Shown piece after piece: positions 34,392 to 45,708 of a DNA stretch of 64,000 bases. Location of the stretch: assembly GCA_036867785.1 (NCBI GenBank), contig CP145420.1:620001-684000 (forward strand). The letters are read 5' to 3'. The notes under the pieces are model-generated. The model searched no databases and had not been told where the DNA came from. It was given only the letters and a program-made list of their open reading frames with translations. How positions within the stretch are numbered: position 1 is the first letter of the stretch; the number at the start of each line of letters is the position of its first letter. The translations under genes and the position numbers were made by a program. This stretch comes from Plasmodiophora brassicae. Its lineage: Eukaryota > Endomyxa: Phytomyxea > Phytomyxea > Plasmodiophorida.

Positions 34392-35241
34392 CTAGATGGC
34401 ATTAGAGGATGCATCCGAAGAATCGTGAGCGCTGCAGTGCTGTTTCGCACGCATCAGGTGCAATCGTTTCCGAATGTGCTTCCTGAGGACGAAGAACGCC
34501 GCCACCGACGAGATCAGCGTTATGAAGAACGGCAGGTGACGCCATTCGATCCCGTCGAAATTGCCGTCTCGGATGGATCGCAGCGCATTGGCCAGGTCGG
34601 TAGCCGTCATCCCGATAAGTATATATAGTAGGATCTTCACCTTCGTACATTCGAAATCAGTGTCGTTATAATAACATTTTACACGGGGACAATAAGCATA
34701 CCCTCGAGAGACACGTCGCCAACGCGAAATCCCGATATCGAACCCCAGTGAACCCGAACAGGGCAGTACAGATGCCGAACGGGAGTACGCTGAGCTGGAT
34801 CATCGTGACTGCCTCGACACCATGGTCTTCAAGAGCGCCTTCGAAGGCAGCGATGTGTTCAGCGTATTTCCCGAATCGTTGTTGCATGGCATTGGGCGAG
34901 ATATGGCCTTGGCCGACTAGCCAGCGGACCAGCAGGAATGTGACCTGGGTGCCGAAAACTAGGAAACTGTACCCCATCGGGAGCGCGACCCACTTGAACA
35001 GGAACCCAGCGGTGATGGCGACGAACGTGGACCCCATGGAGGCCGGGGTCCCGTTTAAGAAGAACAATGCAGAGAACAGGACAATGTACCCGGGTTCGCG
35101 AGTGTCGAATCCGGCCTGGAGGGGGGTCAGGAGGTCCACAACCCTTGGCAGGAGGCAGACGCTGAGGACGCAAGCCCCGGCGATACCGACGGCAATGATG
35201 CAACGAACGACGATCGTGTGTCGAGTGACAGGAGTCTCCAT
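34392..35241 (-). CDS. TVP38/TMEM64-family (VTT/SNARE-associated) membrane protein, copy A
   Basis: Exons 35241-34702 and 34640-34392, with a 61-base intron, give 262 residues and five to six membrane helices. GTPASMGSTFVAITAGFLF and LVRWLVGQGHISPNAMQQRF fit the VTT domain of TVP38, TMEM41 and TMEM64 (the latter two include lipid scramblases), as do the AFEGALEDHGVEAVTMIQLS helix and LPFGICTALFGFTG re-entrant turn. The C-terminal exon adds a last span (LPFFITLISSVAAFFVL) and the basic RKHIRKRLHLMRA. It is one of two tandem copies (see 35964-36849) with the intron at the same codon. Confidence 0.88.
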
Positions 35242-35689
35242 CCGGGGCGAAGACGACGCGCTGGTCGGCGACCGTGTTGTTCCGAGCTGGCCTGGCGAGA
35301 ATGTCTAAGAATACCCCCCTCGCCCTAACGTTCGGCCCGGATTTTGCAGGCATTTGGCGATGGGGGTGGAGTGCACTGTGTAAAGTATTTGACAGATATT
35401 GGAGCTTGTCGCCCAGGTCAGTTCCTGATGTCGGATTTCTGTTGGCGCGGGGAGTTCGAACTGCCCTCGACTCTTTCTTGGAGCGCATCCCAGGCGCACT
35501 GCGTTGGGTGCGCGCCAGGGCCAGGGGTCCCTGATCAGTCGGCGTGCGCGGGGCCGGCGCGCATTTTTGACGGCAGTTAAATGGGACAGGACCACGAGGG
35601 CCTTCCCAGGCGACGCTGCGTATACAACGTCAAACAGGCCACTGTTCGACAGGCCACAGCTCGGACAACATCACCGCTGCGGAATATGA

Positions 35690-35720
<31 letters not shown>

Positions 35721-35963
35721 CAGATTCGTGGCTGGCGGCGCAACCTGATGGGTGCGAACAACCAAACGTTGAGCGGGAGCGGCGAAGAAGGGATCATCCA
35801 GTTCAATCCATTTAGCATGCGGACGTCGTGGCGAAGTACCAGGTCGCACGGGAAAGCGTGCCCGTTACCCGAAGACGTGAAAGACGCCGTTGAGGAACAC
35901 GTTAAGTGGTTATACGCTGGCTATCCTTGATATGCGGAGCCATTGTCCGTGTTCTTTAACGGT
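35242..35963. other. Intergenic region between the TVP38 copies, with C26 tract
   Basis: This holds the promoter of copy A and the 3' flank of copy B. A 26-base C tract lies at 35696-35721. DNA just left of 35964 (about 35905-35963) matches the 3' flank of copy A (about 34300-34391), so the duplication unit includes non-coding 3' sequence. The short open frame at 35748-35930 is not convincing. Confidence 0.6.
35696..35721 (+). repeat. Poly-C homopolymer, 26 bases
   Basis: An uninterrupted run of 26 C. It lies in the spacer between tandem paralogs, upstream of copy A. Length is liable to sequencing error. Confidence 0.95.
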
Positions 35964-36849
35964 TTATGAGTGATCCGATAAAGGTCCGGAGTCTGAGCGC
36001 TGCACCTGGTTGGCATTAGTGGATACCTCCTGAGAATCGTGAGCGCTTCGATGTTGGAGGGCACGCATCAGGTGCAACCGTTTCCGGATGTGCTTCCTGA
36101 GGACGAAGAACGCCGCCACCGATGAGATGAGCGTTATGAAGAACGGCAGGTTATGCCATTCGAACACGTCAAACTTCCCGTCTCGAATGGACTGAAGCGC
36201 ATTGACCACGTTGGTCGCCGTCATCCCGATCGTTATATATAGTAGGACCTTCACCTACGTACATTCGACATCAGTGTCGATATATACCATTCCGGGAAAA
36301 CAAGAATACCCTCGTGAGGCACGTCGCCAAGGCGAAATCCCGGTAGTGTACATCAGTGAACCCGAACAGGGCATTACAGATGCCAAACGGGAGAAGGCTG
36401 AGTTGGACCAAGGCGACTGCCTCGACACCATGGTCTTCAAGGGCGCCTTCGAATGCTGCGATGTGATCGGCGTATCGCCCGAATCGTTGCCGCATGGCAT
36501 CGGGCGAGACGTGGCCTTGGCCGACTAGCCAGCGGACCAGTAGGAATGTGGCTTGGGAGCCGAGAACAACAAAACCGTATCCGATTGGGAACGCGACCCA
36601 CCTGTAGAGGAACCCAGCGGTGATGGCGACGAATGTTGAAGCGATAGAGACCGGGGTACCGTTTGAGAAGAACAGTGCAGCGAACATGACAATGTACCCG
36701 GGTTTGCGAGAGTCGAACCCGGCTTGGAGGCGGGTCAGGAAGTCCACAACTCTTGGCAACAGGAGGAAGCTGAGCACGCCGGCCCCGACGACACCGACGG
36801 CAATGATGCATCGAATGACGATCGTGCGTCGAGTGACAGGAGCCTCCAT
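35964..36849 (-). CDS. TVP38/TMEM64-family membrane protein, copy B
   Basis: Exons 36849-36310 and 36254-35964 give 276 residues. Exon 1 is exactly 540 bases in both copies and the intron falls after the same Arg codon. The protein is about three-quarters identical to copy A by eye (APVTRRTIVIRCIIAVGVVG, GTPVSIASTFVAITAGFLYR, LVRWLVGQGHVSPDAMRQRF), and the C-terminal LPFFITLISSVAAFFVL span is unchanged. Copy B has a longer polar tail after LHLMRA. The frame is open upstream of 36849 but the ATG chosen aligns with that of copy A. Both copies look intact, so this is a functional tandem duplication, not a relic. Confidence 0.88.
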
Positions 36850-37310
36850 CCGGGGGGACGCCGACGAGCTGGTCGGCGACCGTGACGCCACAGAGCTAGC
36901 CTGGCGCGACGGAACGGCCCGCGGCCGGACCGTCATTCTGCGGCCGCACAACCCACAGTCCAATGGCCTTTTCTTATCGGATCGGTGACGGTACTTCCTG
37001 CGGTTGACGTGTCGGCAAACGCCGATCATGGATTGCACTACTGTTCGGTGGTGTCGGCCTGCCCTATCGAAGAACGAGCACTAATATTATTATGTACTGC
37101 GCATGGGTCAATGCACGTAATATTGACGCAGGGACTAAGACACAGCATTTATAGTCGTCGACAAGAACGTTGTTCCTCTGACACGCTCCACATATTATGC
37201 ATAACACTAGGAATTGCGGGTGCAGTGTGCACATGTATCCCACCGTCAGGAAGTGGCAATGTTAGGGCAGGTGTCATATAAATGCCCACGGAGTCCGTGC
37301 GCGGAGTACC
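36850..37310. other. Divergent intergenic region between TVP38 copy B and RPS2
   Basis: The part near 37080-37210 is AT-richer than most of the window (ATATTATTATG, ACATATTATGC) and may hold the RPS2 promoter. No gene or repeat seen. Confidence 0.4.
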
Positions 37311-38192
37311 ATGTCCGTCGTGACCAGGTCCACGAGCATTTCAAACAGGATGGGCGATTTCGGTGGGGCCCCTGCTGGCGGTGAAGGCGGTGAGCGCGGC
37401 GGTTTCGGCCGTGGTTTCGGCCGCGGGCGCGGTGAGGGTCGCGGCCGTGGTCGTGGACGTGGTCGCCGTGGACGGGGTCGTGATGAGGACAAGTGGGTCC
37501 CCGTTACGAAGCTCGGCCGACTGGTCATGGCCGACAAGATCAAATCGCTCGAGGAGATCTACCGATTCTCGCTGCCCATCAAGGAGCACCAGATCGTTGA
37601 AAAGTTCCTCGGCGATAAGCTGAAGGACGAGGTCATGAAGATCGTCCCTGTCCAGAAGCAGACCCGCGCCGGTCAGCGTACGCGCTTCAAGGCCATCGTC
37701 GTCGTCGGTGACAACAACGGCCACGTCGGGCTTGGCGTTAAGTGCTCCAAGGAGGTTGCTACCGCGATTCGCGGCGCGATCATCGCTGCCAAGCTCGCTG
37801 TCATCCCGATCCGCCGCGGTTACTGGGGCTCTGCGTTCGGTGACGTGCACACCGTCCCGTGCAAGGTTACTGGCAAGTGCGGCTCCGTCCGGGTGCGTCT
37901 CGTTCCCGCTCCTCGTGGTGCCGGCATTGTCGCCGCCACTGTCTCGAAGAAGGTCCTGACGTACGCCGGCCTCCGGGACGTGTACACGTCGTCTGGTGGC
38001 CAGACCCGTACGCTGGGCAACTTCGCCATGGCGACGTACAACGCCATTGCCAAGACGTATGCGTATTTGACGCCTGATGAGTGGGCCCCGACCAAGTTCG
38101 AGCCGACGCCGTACCAGGAGTTCAGCGACCTGCTCGTTGCACAGGGCAAGATTGCCGAGAAGAGCAGCCAGCTGGTCGAAGGTGCTCACTGA
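37311..38192 (+). CDS. RPS2: 40S ribosomal protein uS5 (RPS2)
   Basis: An intronless 293-residue frame with the full uS5 sequence: an N-terminal Arg-Gly repeat ([20 protein letters not shown]), [26 protein letters not shown], then [60 protein letters not shown], and [20 protein letters not shown]. It sits at the mRNA entry channel of the small subunit. Third codon positions are strongly C/G, as expected for a highly expressed gene. An in-frame ATG at 37350 (MGDFGG) is an equally good start. Confidence 0.98.
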   Translation: MSVVTRSTSISNRMGDFGGAPAGGEGGERGGFGRGFGRGRGEGRGRGRGRGRRGRGRDEDKWVPVTKLGRLVMADKIKSLEEIYRFSLPIKEHQIVEKFLGDKLKDEVMKIVPVQKQTRAGQRTRFKAIVVVGDNNGHVGLGVKCSKEVATAIRGAIIAAKLAVIPIRRGYWGSAFGDVHTVPCKVTGKCGSVRVRLVPAPRGAGIVAATVSKKVLTYAGLRDVYTSSGGQTRTLGNFAMATYNAIAKTYAYLTPDEWAPTKFEPTPYQEFSDLLVAQGKIAEKSSQLVEGAH

Positions 38193-38343
38193 ATGCATTC
38201 CAGATCACCAAGCCCCATAAATAGAAATTGAATGTTCCTTCAACACCTCTCCCCCTCCCCTCCAGTGTCTAGTAACTCGTAATTATTGTGTAGTTCACGT
38301 GCTCTGTGATGTTACGCCTATGGAGCATTCTGTACTGGTCGTA

Positions 38344-39439
38344 TTATTGGATGAATTCGATGTCGAAGACGGATCTCCAGAACCATGCCGACAGTCTGCC
38401 AGGTTCATCGACGACGAAGTTCTGGATGACGACAAAGCACCGTCCGTGAACAATGCGTCCATTCTTGCAGATGAACGGCATCGTGCTGTAATGCATGGCA
38501 TCACTGCCTTGCAACAGGTTCCTGCTGAATGCGTGAATAACAGTGGACCATCCTGATGGGGCGATTATTTTCCAAAACGGCGGAAGGAATTTGCCTCGTT
38601 CGTTATATGTCTCATGGTACGTCAGCTGGGCTTGCATTAGTTCACTGCTTGTATAGCCCAGTACCGTCTCGGCAACTCGGTTCAGTGTTGCCACCCGCAC
38701 AATATGATTTCCTTCTACGTTCACACCGCGTCATTACGACAATGGTAGTGGACGGTGCAACCCACCTACCAACGACAAGGGTGAACATCATGGCAGCGTG
38801 GTCGTCGGCGAAACACGTCGCCAGAGGATACGGTTGAGAAGGCGGAGGCGTGATAACTGGCCACGACCCAGTACTGATTTCCCGGCTGGCCCATGATATT
38901 GTTTCCTCCGGCAGGACATGTATCATACCGTTCAGGTATTGGGATCTGTGCAACCACGATTAAAATGACGGCGATGGCGACAAGCACTGCACGGCGTCAT
39001 ACACGTTAAATTGTGACAGGCCGCTGATGAAATCAGGAGTAAAGAACCTATGCGCTTTGGACAGAGCGTTGCGCAGGTCCTCTGGCATTAGGACAAGTGT
39101 CTCAAGCACGTTCTGCGATCGCAACAGCGGTCTCTCTGCTAACGGCGCGGTAGTAACGACCGCCGAATCCATTAGGCATTCGTCGACGAGTCCGAGCCGG
39201 CTACATCGCAGGCAGGGCCGGAAAGTCGAGCATCGAACCTTGCTTCTGGCACAGGACCTGCAGGCGCTCGACGTCCTTGGCTCCAGGTACGGTTTCGACA
39301 GTGGCATGGCGGGCCGTTGATCGCGGCATTCGACGCCGGGTTTGCTTCGGCAGCGCGCGCAGGGCCTGGCCCCATCACACTTAACTTTCCTCGCCGAGCA
39401 CGCGCTGCATGCAGATCGGGCCCGCTCGCCAACCACCAT
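38344..39439 (-). CDS. Double Zn2Cys6 zinc-cluster plus PAS transcription regulator, copy 1
   Basis: Exons 39439-39003, 38945-38770 and 38714-38344 join in phase to 327 residues. The N-terminus has two binuclear zinc clusters in a row: CSACSARKVKCDGARPCARC and, about 45 residues on, CRSCARSKVRCSTFRPCLRC, each followed by the sixth Cys (C-x2-C-x6-C-x5-C-x2-C-x7-8-C). After a linker with helical LVLMPEDLRNALSKAHRFFT comes a PAS-type domain (IVRVATLNRVAETVLGYTSS, then KNGRIVHGRCFVVIQN). A paralog with the same architecture lies head-to-head at 40728. Binding of DNA is inferred from the clusters; the PAS ligand or partner is unknown. Confidence 0.8.
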
Positions 39440-40727
39440 CGCTGCCAGTCTGGCGAGTGACGGCCTACCCGACCGCCCTACACGTCGTGTGAGACAGACG
39501 CCGGACGAGGCGTATTCCCCGGCCTAGTCACAGGGCCGGGTGAGGAGCGGGCGCTTTGCCGGCGCGGTCAAATATACTTCTACAGAGAACAGACGACGGG
39601 CTCGGCGCTCGCGTCCGAGGAAAAATGTCTAAATGAGGTGCTCAAGCATTAGTCGAACGGCCACGGGTACGGGGATATTCGTCGAGCCGTGTCGTGCCGC
39701 GTTTCCTGGTGCCAGGACGTACACCAGAGCTGCCTGTGCTGGGTAGAGCGGAGCGAAGTACCTGCGCTGCCGTGATGTGTGATTGTATCAGTCCGGGGTG
39801 TCAGTCAGGCCGGAGCGCCCAATCGCCATCGTATGGACTGGCGGACTTGTGTCCACGGGGAATCTGCCTTCCGATCCGAGGGCCTGTGCGCTTTTTGGAT
39901 GCACTTCCCATGTTTCCGCGCCCGCGGGCCACGACAGCCCCACTTTTTCAATTGAGACGTTCGCGGCCGCATACGATTGTAACCGGCTCGTCACCGCTCA
40001 GCAGCGTCTCGTGAGCGAAGCACACCGCTGCTATGCCTGTGCTGCTGGCGGTGCCTGGCATGTGCGTGTCGCCACGGGACACATGAAGGTGTCCGGCGCC
40101 TGAAGCTGTATCGGAAGAACATGCCACCCAGCAGGAAGGACAAAGGGTGACGTTGACGTCAAGCAATAGGTGGCTATCCTACCGAAAGGTGTAGCGATCG
40201 GGTGTTGTGCCGTACATGGGCGCTCGGCAGCCGCAATAGGCTGTCGTGAACAACGGCACATGTCTTCCCGTACGACGGCGTCGCTCACCTTCGCCACAAT
40301 ACCAGTCGTCGACGCGGGGCTTCCATTTTATCGGGCGTCTTGTCGTAGTCAGCGTTGCCTACCCACAACAGCCTTAGAGACATTCAGTCACAAGCAAACG
40401 CATTGCGCCAGCTCGCATCCGAGCACGTTCCACGGTCCCACACACTGTCACCGACGCCAGTCGAAAAGGGACGCAGCGAAGGGCGTCATTTAGGTATGGA
40501 TGACTACTGACGAATCCCAGTGCCGCTTGCTGCGGTGGTAATGTGCCCATGGACAGGTCCAGGTCAGGTCCAAAAAGTTGCGGTGGGCTATTTTCGCGCT
40601 TCTTCGGCCTCGCCGAGGTCGTCGTTCCGCGGCAGTCCCAGGGCAATCCGCCGTTGCGGTGGCCGGCTCCGTGGGGGGCCGGATTTACGCGCGCTCAGTG
40701 TGCTCTCCTTGACCACACACGCGCGCC
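39440..40727. other. 1.3 kb divergent region between the two zinc-cluster genes
   Basis: No convincing gene. Several open frames on both strands of up to about 106 codons lack domains and splice logic. As the shared upstream region of two paralogous regulators it is a natural place for common control elements, but I found no clear inverted repeat by eye. Confidence 0.4.
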
Positions 40728-41911
40728 ATGGTATTTCATGGGCGGAATCCGGCGCGCGCCTCGTGCAGCGCCTGTGCCCAGCAGAAGGTGCGATGCGATG
40801 GGCAGCGGCCATGCGCGAGATGCGCCCGCCGGCAGCACGAGTGCCGGGACCAGCAGTGGCGTCCACCCGTCTTCAGCAAGCGGGAACGCGTGTCCCGTGC
40901 CTGCCGGTCCTGTGCGCGGGCCAAGGCGAAGTGCGAGGCAGAGCGGCCGTGTACGCGCTGCGTTCGCCTTAACAGAGCGGACAGCTGTGCCAGCAGATGG
41001 ATGAAACTGGAACAACCGGAGCGTTGCCTCGAGGTCGAGAGTCCGCTTCACGTTATGACTCCTGTCCCCGACTTTGTCACCACGATCCTCATGACGCTGC
41101 ATCGTCGGTACACACCGCAATTTCTGCGGTCGATCCCTGGCACCATCTGGTACGTTGCCGCCCGTGGTTGGATGATGGGTGGACTGATCACGAGTGTCAG
41201 GCAAGCGTACTATCGTTCTCTCCGGATCGCGTTGGACGCGGAGAAAGTGTCGTACGTTGAGCAGGAGATCAGCGATCCCGGTGCTGAATGGGCGTTGAGT
41301 CCACCCAGTGACCCTCCGATAACTGGGGGACATCTGCCCTTCATTGATGAAGGGCCACTGCTGGTCTACAAAGTCCAGGCGGGTATGTGGCTTACTACGC
41401 GGTCTGTGTGCACCAGTTCTCATCTAACGATGTCTGCTGCGACAGATGGGGATGCACTGACGACAACGGCGTTGTTCAACGACGCCGGGAAGGCACTATT
41501 CGGATATGTAGGTCGTGTGAGAATGTATGTGGCGCAATCTGCAAGTTTGACCATTACCAATCCTCTAGACGGGTGAAGAATTTAGTGAATGCTCCAACCG
41601 ACTCCAAGAGGAACTTCTTGGCATGTTCATGCCAAAAATGTTCCAGTGAGTCCCTCTGACGTTCCTTTCTACGACTACCCATTTGACAGGTGGCCAATAG
41701 GTTCTGGGACCCTCGAGATCTGGAAATGGTGCTGAAGCTGACCGCCAGGATTTGGTTCGAAGGTGTCACCGCCCTTTTCATCCCTCGAGTACGATGCGTA
41801 TGTCGTAACGGGCGCTCGATTGAGGTCCAAGTGCTTTGGAATGCCCAGTCGGTGATGATTGATGGCATTGTTCGGAATGTCACGTTTCTCCACTTTATGC
41901 CCTTACAGTAG
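40728..41911 (+). CDS. Double Zn2Cys6 zinc-cluster plus PAS transcription regulator, copy 2
   Basis: Exons 40728-41382, 41446-41507, 41569-41645 and 41701-41911 join in phase to 334 residues. Two zinc clusters: CSACAQQKVRCDGQRPCARC and CRSCARAKAKCEAERPCTRC with their sixth cysteines. A middle region (ILMTLHRRYTPQFLRSIPGT) aligns with that of copy 1. The PAS-like domain is spread over three small exons: DALTTTALFNDAGKALFGY, GEEFSECSNRL, then VRCVCRNGRSIEVQVLWNAQ. Copy 1 has the PAS domain in a single exon, so intron number differs between the paralogs. Both start with MV and end a few residues after the PAS fold. Confidence 0.8.
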
Positions 41912-42036
41912 CAGGTCGTGACGTTGTAGTAAATTTACTGGAACGATTCGTACTCGAGTAGAGGCCTCGGACGCTTTGGCTTGGACACACTATGTTGTAG
42001 TAGCCGCTGAACAGTGTCCGGAAAGTGAATCCACCT

Positions 42037-43317
42037 TTACTGTCGAGCGTCGCGTAAGAAGTTCGCCAGGAGGAGAACGGGATTGTCCAGAGGCCGGCTT
42101 CCTGCGTCAACGTACGCCTTGCTGAGCCTGGTCAAACCCTGTCGCAGCGCTTCACCAACTGCCGCGTTAACGTATTCGTCGATCGGTTTGACATCCTTGT
42201 GGAACAGGCAGGCAGGTCGGCTGACTCTGCCTGCCAGGCAACGAAGCGCGCTCTCGCGACCATACCTCACCAGGACGCGCCTGAGCACCCGTTGCTCCAA
42301 TCGCCTTAAGGCGTTAACTCGACTCAACCGCTGCTGGACCGCGTCCCAGTCAATGCCGTCGTCAGCAGCAGGGTCGCCAGACAGCCATTTCGCTTGCAGA
42401 GCGCTGTGTGCTGATCCGCGCGACTCGGCCCGATGTTGGAGCAGAGGCGTCAGGAACGCCCGCGCCGCCTCATCCGGAATTTCATCCACCGCCTTCACTT
42501 CGTGCTCGTAATACTTGCCCGTCAGCAGCAGAAACACGATGGCCCCGAACGAATACAGATCGTCCTCGGGCCGGAACCGCCTGGACGACGGCGCTCGGTG
42601 CAGGTCTGGTGCCAGGAACCGTCTTGCATCCGGAATCAGATCGACCTGATCCTGCAGCGTCAAGTATTTCCCGACACCAAACACATTCAGCTTCAGCGAA
42701 ACAGCGTCCCCCGGTAATGACGCTGTCGTGTGCAGGAATTTGGATGGGAACACATGCCCGCAAGCGTACCCAGCGCCATGCAACGTGGCCAGCGTCGTCA
42801 GCATCTGTCGGCAGGCCGACCGGACCGCCTCCGACCCGACTAGAGGTCGTGTCAGCAGGTCGCCGCCCATGTGCGCCTCGCTGACAACGACAACGGTGCC
42901 GCGATCAACGACCTCGAGGACTTCAAAGCGAACGTTGACGATTGCTGGGGACAGTGATGCGAGTCGTGCAGATCGCTGGACGTCGACGCCGATAGCAGTC
43001 GCGAGTTGTCGTGTAGGAAGATGGTACTGGTCGTAGACCAGGCCCGCGTTGTGCTGCATGACCGAGAACTGTCCAAGTAGATGGTTCTTTGTCTGGGATG
43101 CCGAGATCGGGGGGCGATCGAGCCGCAGAACGCGCGTGAATTGGCGAATGGGCCAGGGTTCTGAATCGGTAGATGGGATGTCTTGCGAGCAGATTTGCGT
43201 CAGGCGCTCTTCGTACTGCCGACGTTGCGTCAAGGCTCGACCCTCGCTCTGCAGCAGTGCCAATTCGGCATTGTGTGGAACGGGCATGTCGATGTCGCCG
43301 TCGTCTTCGCCCTCCAT
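42037..43317 (-). CDS. Protein-kinase-fold pseudokinase
   Basis: A 426-residue single-exon protein. The N-terminal 150 residues are acidic, then helical, and lack a glycine loop or VAIK motif. From about residue 150 the kinase C-lobe is traceable: VVVVSEAHMGGDLLTRPL (hinge), ACRQMLTTLATLHGAGYACG (helix E), then GHVFPSKFL where HRDLKPEN should be, LNVFGVGKYL where DFG should be, and DDLYSFGAIVFLLLTGKYY (helix F). With HRD and DFG both lost it should not catalyse phosphotransfer and is more likely a scaffold. The last 130 residues are helical with no known domain. An upstream minus-strand frame (43592-43330) ending near an acceptor-like ATACAG may be a 5' exon. Confidence 0.75.
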   Translation of the reverse strand: MEGEDDGDIDMPVPHNAELALLQSEGRALTQRRQYEERLTQICSQDIPSTDSEPWPIRQFTRVLRLDRPPISASQTKNHLLGQFSVMQHNAGLVYDQYHLPTRQLATAIGVDVQRSARLASLSPAIVNVRFEVLEVVDRGTVVVVSEAHMGGDLLTRPLVGSEAVRSACRQMLTTLATLHGAGYACGHVFPSKFLHTTASLPGDAVSLKLNVFGVGKYLTLQDQVDLIPDARRFLAPDLHRAPSSRRFRPEDDLYSFGAIVFLLLTGKYYEHEVKAVDEIPDEAARAFLTPLLQHRAESRGSAHSALQAKWLSGDPAADDGIDWDAVQQRLSRVNALRRLEQRVLRRVLVRYGRESALRCLAGRVSRPACLFHKDVKPIDEYVNAAVGEALRQGLTRLSKAYVDAGSRPLDNPVLLLANFLRDARQ

Positions 43318-43756
43318 GCTTCGGCTAGAACCTGTATGACGGAAAGCCTATTCGTCCCAACTGCATGGTTTCTATTCTTCATCGCCAGTCTGACTCCACA
43401 GGGGGTTGCTGCGATCCTGCGCCTCCGTTCCGAATCAACAAACGACATGGCACACTCCAATGCTCGCTCTCTTGCGACAGCAGCGTGATAGGCGTGGCCC
43501 AGAGTCCCCCGCCCAGTAATGGACAGGAGCGTTCCGTTAAACGTCAATGGCAAGCTCGCAATACAGATGCAGGCAACCCACGGGAGCGACATGCTGCGGT
43601 CAATAATAATTGCAGGCGAAACCAGTAACCGGCCGCTTGTGCCGCTTTTATGTGCCGCTCCAAGGCCAAGGGCGACAGACGGTGGCTTCCAGTAACGTGT
43701 CCGCGGTCCGTGGCGGAGTCCGCGACGGAGTCTCGGTAATCGGCTTCCTGAACACG
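43318..43756. other. Divergent intergenic region between pseudokinase and HAS1
   Basis: A minus-strand open frame at 43330-43592 begins with a hydrophobic, signal-like stretch (LPWVACICIASLPLTF) and might be an extra 5' exon of the pseudokinase gene; no splice join is certain. The plus-strand frame is open ahead of the HAS1 ATG, but codons there look non-coding. Confidence 0.35.
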
Positions 43757-45708
43757 ATGACGCAGGTAACGGTCACCCAGCCTGAGAAGAAGCGTCGGCG
43801 TCGCAACAAAGCGAAAGCTGCCACTGCACCGTCTGAGACCCAGCAGGAGAACGTCGGCCAGAAGGAAGCGCTGCCAGAACCCGCTAGTGGCGGTGGTGAG
43901 GTTCCAGCCGAGACTGTCGGTGTCGCTGGTGATCAGGTCCAGTCTGGGGATGCGACGGCCCCCCAGCCCGCCAAGAAACGCCGGCGTGGAACACGTGGTA
44001 AATCACAGGCTGTCGCTGGTCGTGAAGCAGAACCAGAGGCACCGAACAACGTGAATCAGTCAGGACCTGTCGAGGAGGCTGACCCGGAGCCAGTCAACGA
44101 CGGAAACGAGAACGCGCAGAACGAAGAGGATGTCAAAGGCGCTGAGGGCCCTTCTGCCGACGTTGACGACACTTCACGGAACGTCAACCCAGCAGACGTT
44201 GCACTGGACTACGACTTCGGGTCACTTGAACTGTCAACGGCCACACGGTCGGCGCTTACCGACATCGGTTACGAACGCATGACCGAAGTCCAGGCGCGAT
44301 GCATCCCGTTGCTGCTATCCGGTGCCGACGTTCTGGGCGCTGCGAAAACTGGGTCTGGGAAGACGATGGCGTTCCTGATCCCTGCAGTGGAGCTGCTGTA
44401 CAAGGCGGAATTCAAACCTCGGAACGGCACCGGCGTCATCGTCATCACCCCGACCCGGGAACTGGCGCTGCAGATCTATGGCGAGGCTCGCAAACTGCTC
44501 AAGTACCATTCGCAGACGCACGGCATCGTCATCGGCGGTGGCAATCGCAAACAGGAAGAGGACAAACTGAAGCGTGGCGTGAACGTGCTTATCGCTACTC
44601 CAGGAAGACTTCTGGATCACCTGCAGAATACGAACTTTACGTTCAAGAACTTGATTGGGCTCGTCATTGACGAGGCCGATCGCATCCTGGAGATCGGGTT
44701 CGAGCAAGAGCTACGTGAGATCATCAAGATCCTGCCGTCGAAGCGCCAAACGATGCTGTTCTCGGCGACGCAGACGCAGAAGGTCAAGGACATTGCGCGC
44801 GTGTCGACGAACAAATCGCCCGTCTACGTGGGTGTTGACGACCATAAGGAGGCAGCAACGCGTAAGGGCCTTACGCAGGGTTACGTCGTCTGCCCGTCCG
44901 AGCGCCGATTCCTGCTTCTCTACTCGTTCCTGAAGCGGAACCTGAAGAAGAAGGTCATCGTGTTCTTCTCCACCTGCATGTCTGTCAAGTTCCACGCCGA
45001 GCTCCTGAACTATATCGACATCCCCGTCATCGAGCTCCATGGCAAATTGAAACAGTCCAAGAGGACGTCGACGTTCTTCGAGGTCTGTGCCGTCCGCAAT
45101 GTTCGACGTCTAACAGTGTATCTGACATGGTCATGGAACAGTTTGTCAACGCTGAACGGGGCATCCTGCTGTGCACGGATGTGGCCGCGCGCGGTCTGGA
45201 CATTCCCGAGGTCGACTGGATCATCCAGTTCGATCCCCCATCGGACCCGAAGGAGTACATCCATCGGGTCGGGCGGACGGCGCGTGGTGTGGCCGGTGCC
45301 AAAGGCAAAGCCCTGCTGTTCATGCTGCCGCAGGAGGTCAAGTTCCTGCATCATCTGAAGTACGCCAAGATTCCCGTCTGCGAGTTCGAGTTCCCAACGT
45401 CGAAGATCGCCAACGTGCAGTCGCAACTCGAGGCTCTAATCGAGAAGACGTACTACCTGTACAAATCCGCCCGCGAGGCCTACCGCGCTTACATCCAGGG
45501 ATACGCCCAGGCGTCCCTCAAGGACGTGTTCGACGTGCACAGCCTCGACCTGGAAGCCGTCGCCCGCTCGTTCGGGTTCACAGCCCCGCCCAAGGTGCCC
45601 CTGAAGATCGCCCTGACGGGCAAGAACTCGAGGAAACGCTCGCGGCACGGATTCAACCAGGATAACCCGTATGGAGACGCCAAGACACCCCCACAATTCT
45701 CCCGGTAA
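43757..45708 (+). CDS. HAS1: DEAD-box RNA helicase HAS1/DDX18
   Basis: Exons 43757-45082 and 45142-45708 give 630 residues. A Lys/Arg-rich then acidic N-terminal tail precedes the core: Q-motif ([18 protein letters not shown]), motif [10 protein letters not shown], Ia PTRELALQ, Ib TPGRLLDHL, motif II DEAD, motif III SATQT, then KRTSTFFE joined across the 59-base intron to [10 protein letters not shown], motif [11 protein letters not shown] and motif [11 protein letters not shown]. The C-terminal region ([40 protein letters not shown]) is specific to HAS1/DDX18, a nucleolar helicase for 40S and 60S biogenesis. Confidence 0.97.

Noticed and set aside
35748-35930. 60-codon plus-strand frame after the C26 tract
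   Set aside because: No domain or splice support; it probably reflects the duplicated flank of the TVP38 genes.
39440-40727. Several 70-106 codon frames between the zinc-cluster genes
   Set aside because: They overlap on both strands and show no coding bias or motif.
38344-41911. Assigning the organism to Fungi from Zn2Cys6 clusters
   Set aside because: Zinc clusters also occur in other protists, the PAS pairing is not a usual fungal form, and other genes (TPC1-like channel, PAQR and MSL forms) do not point to fungi.
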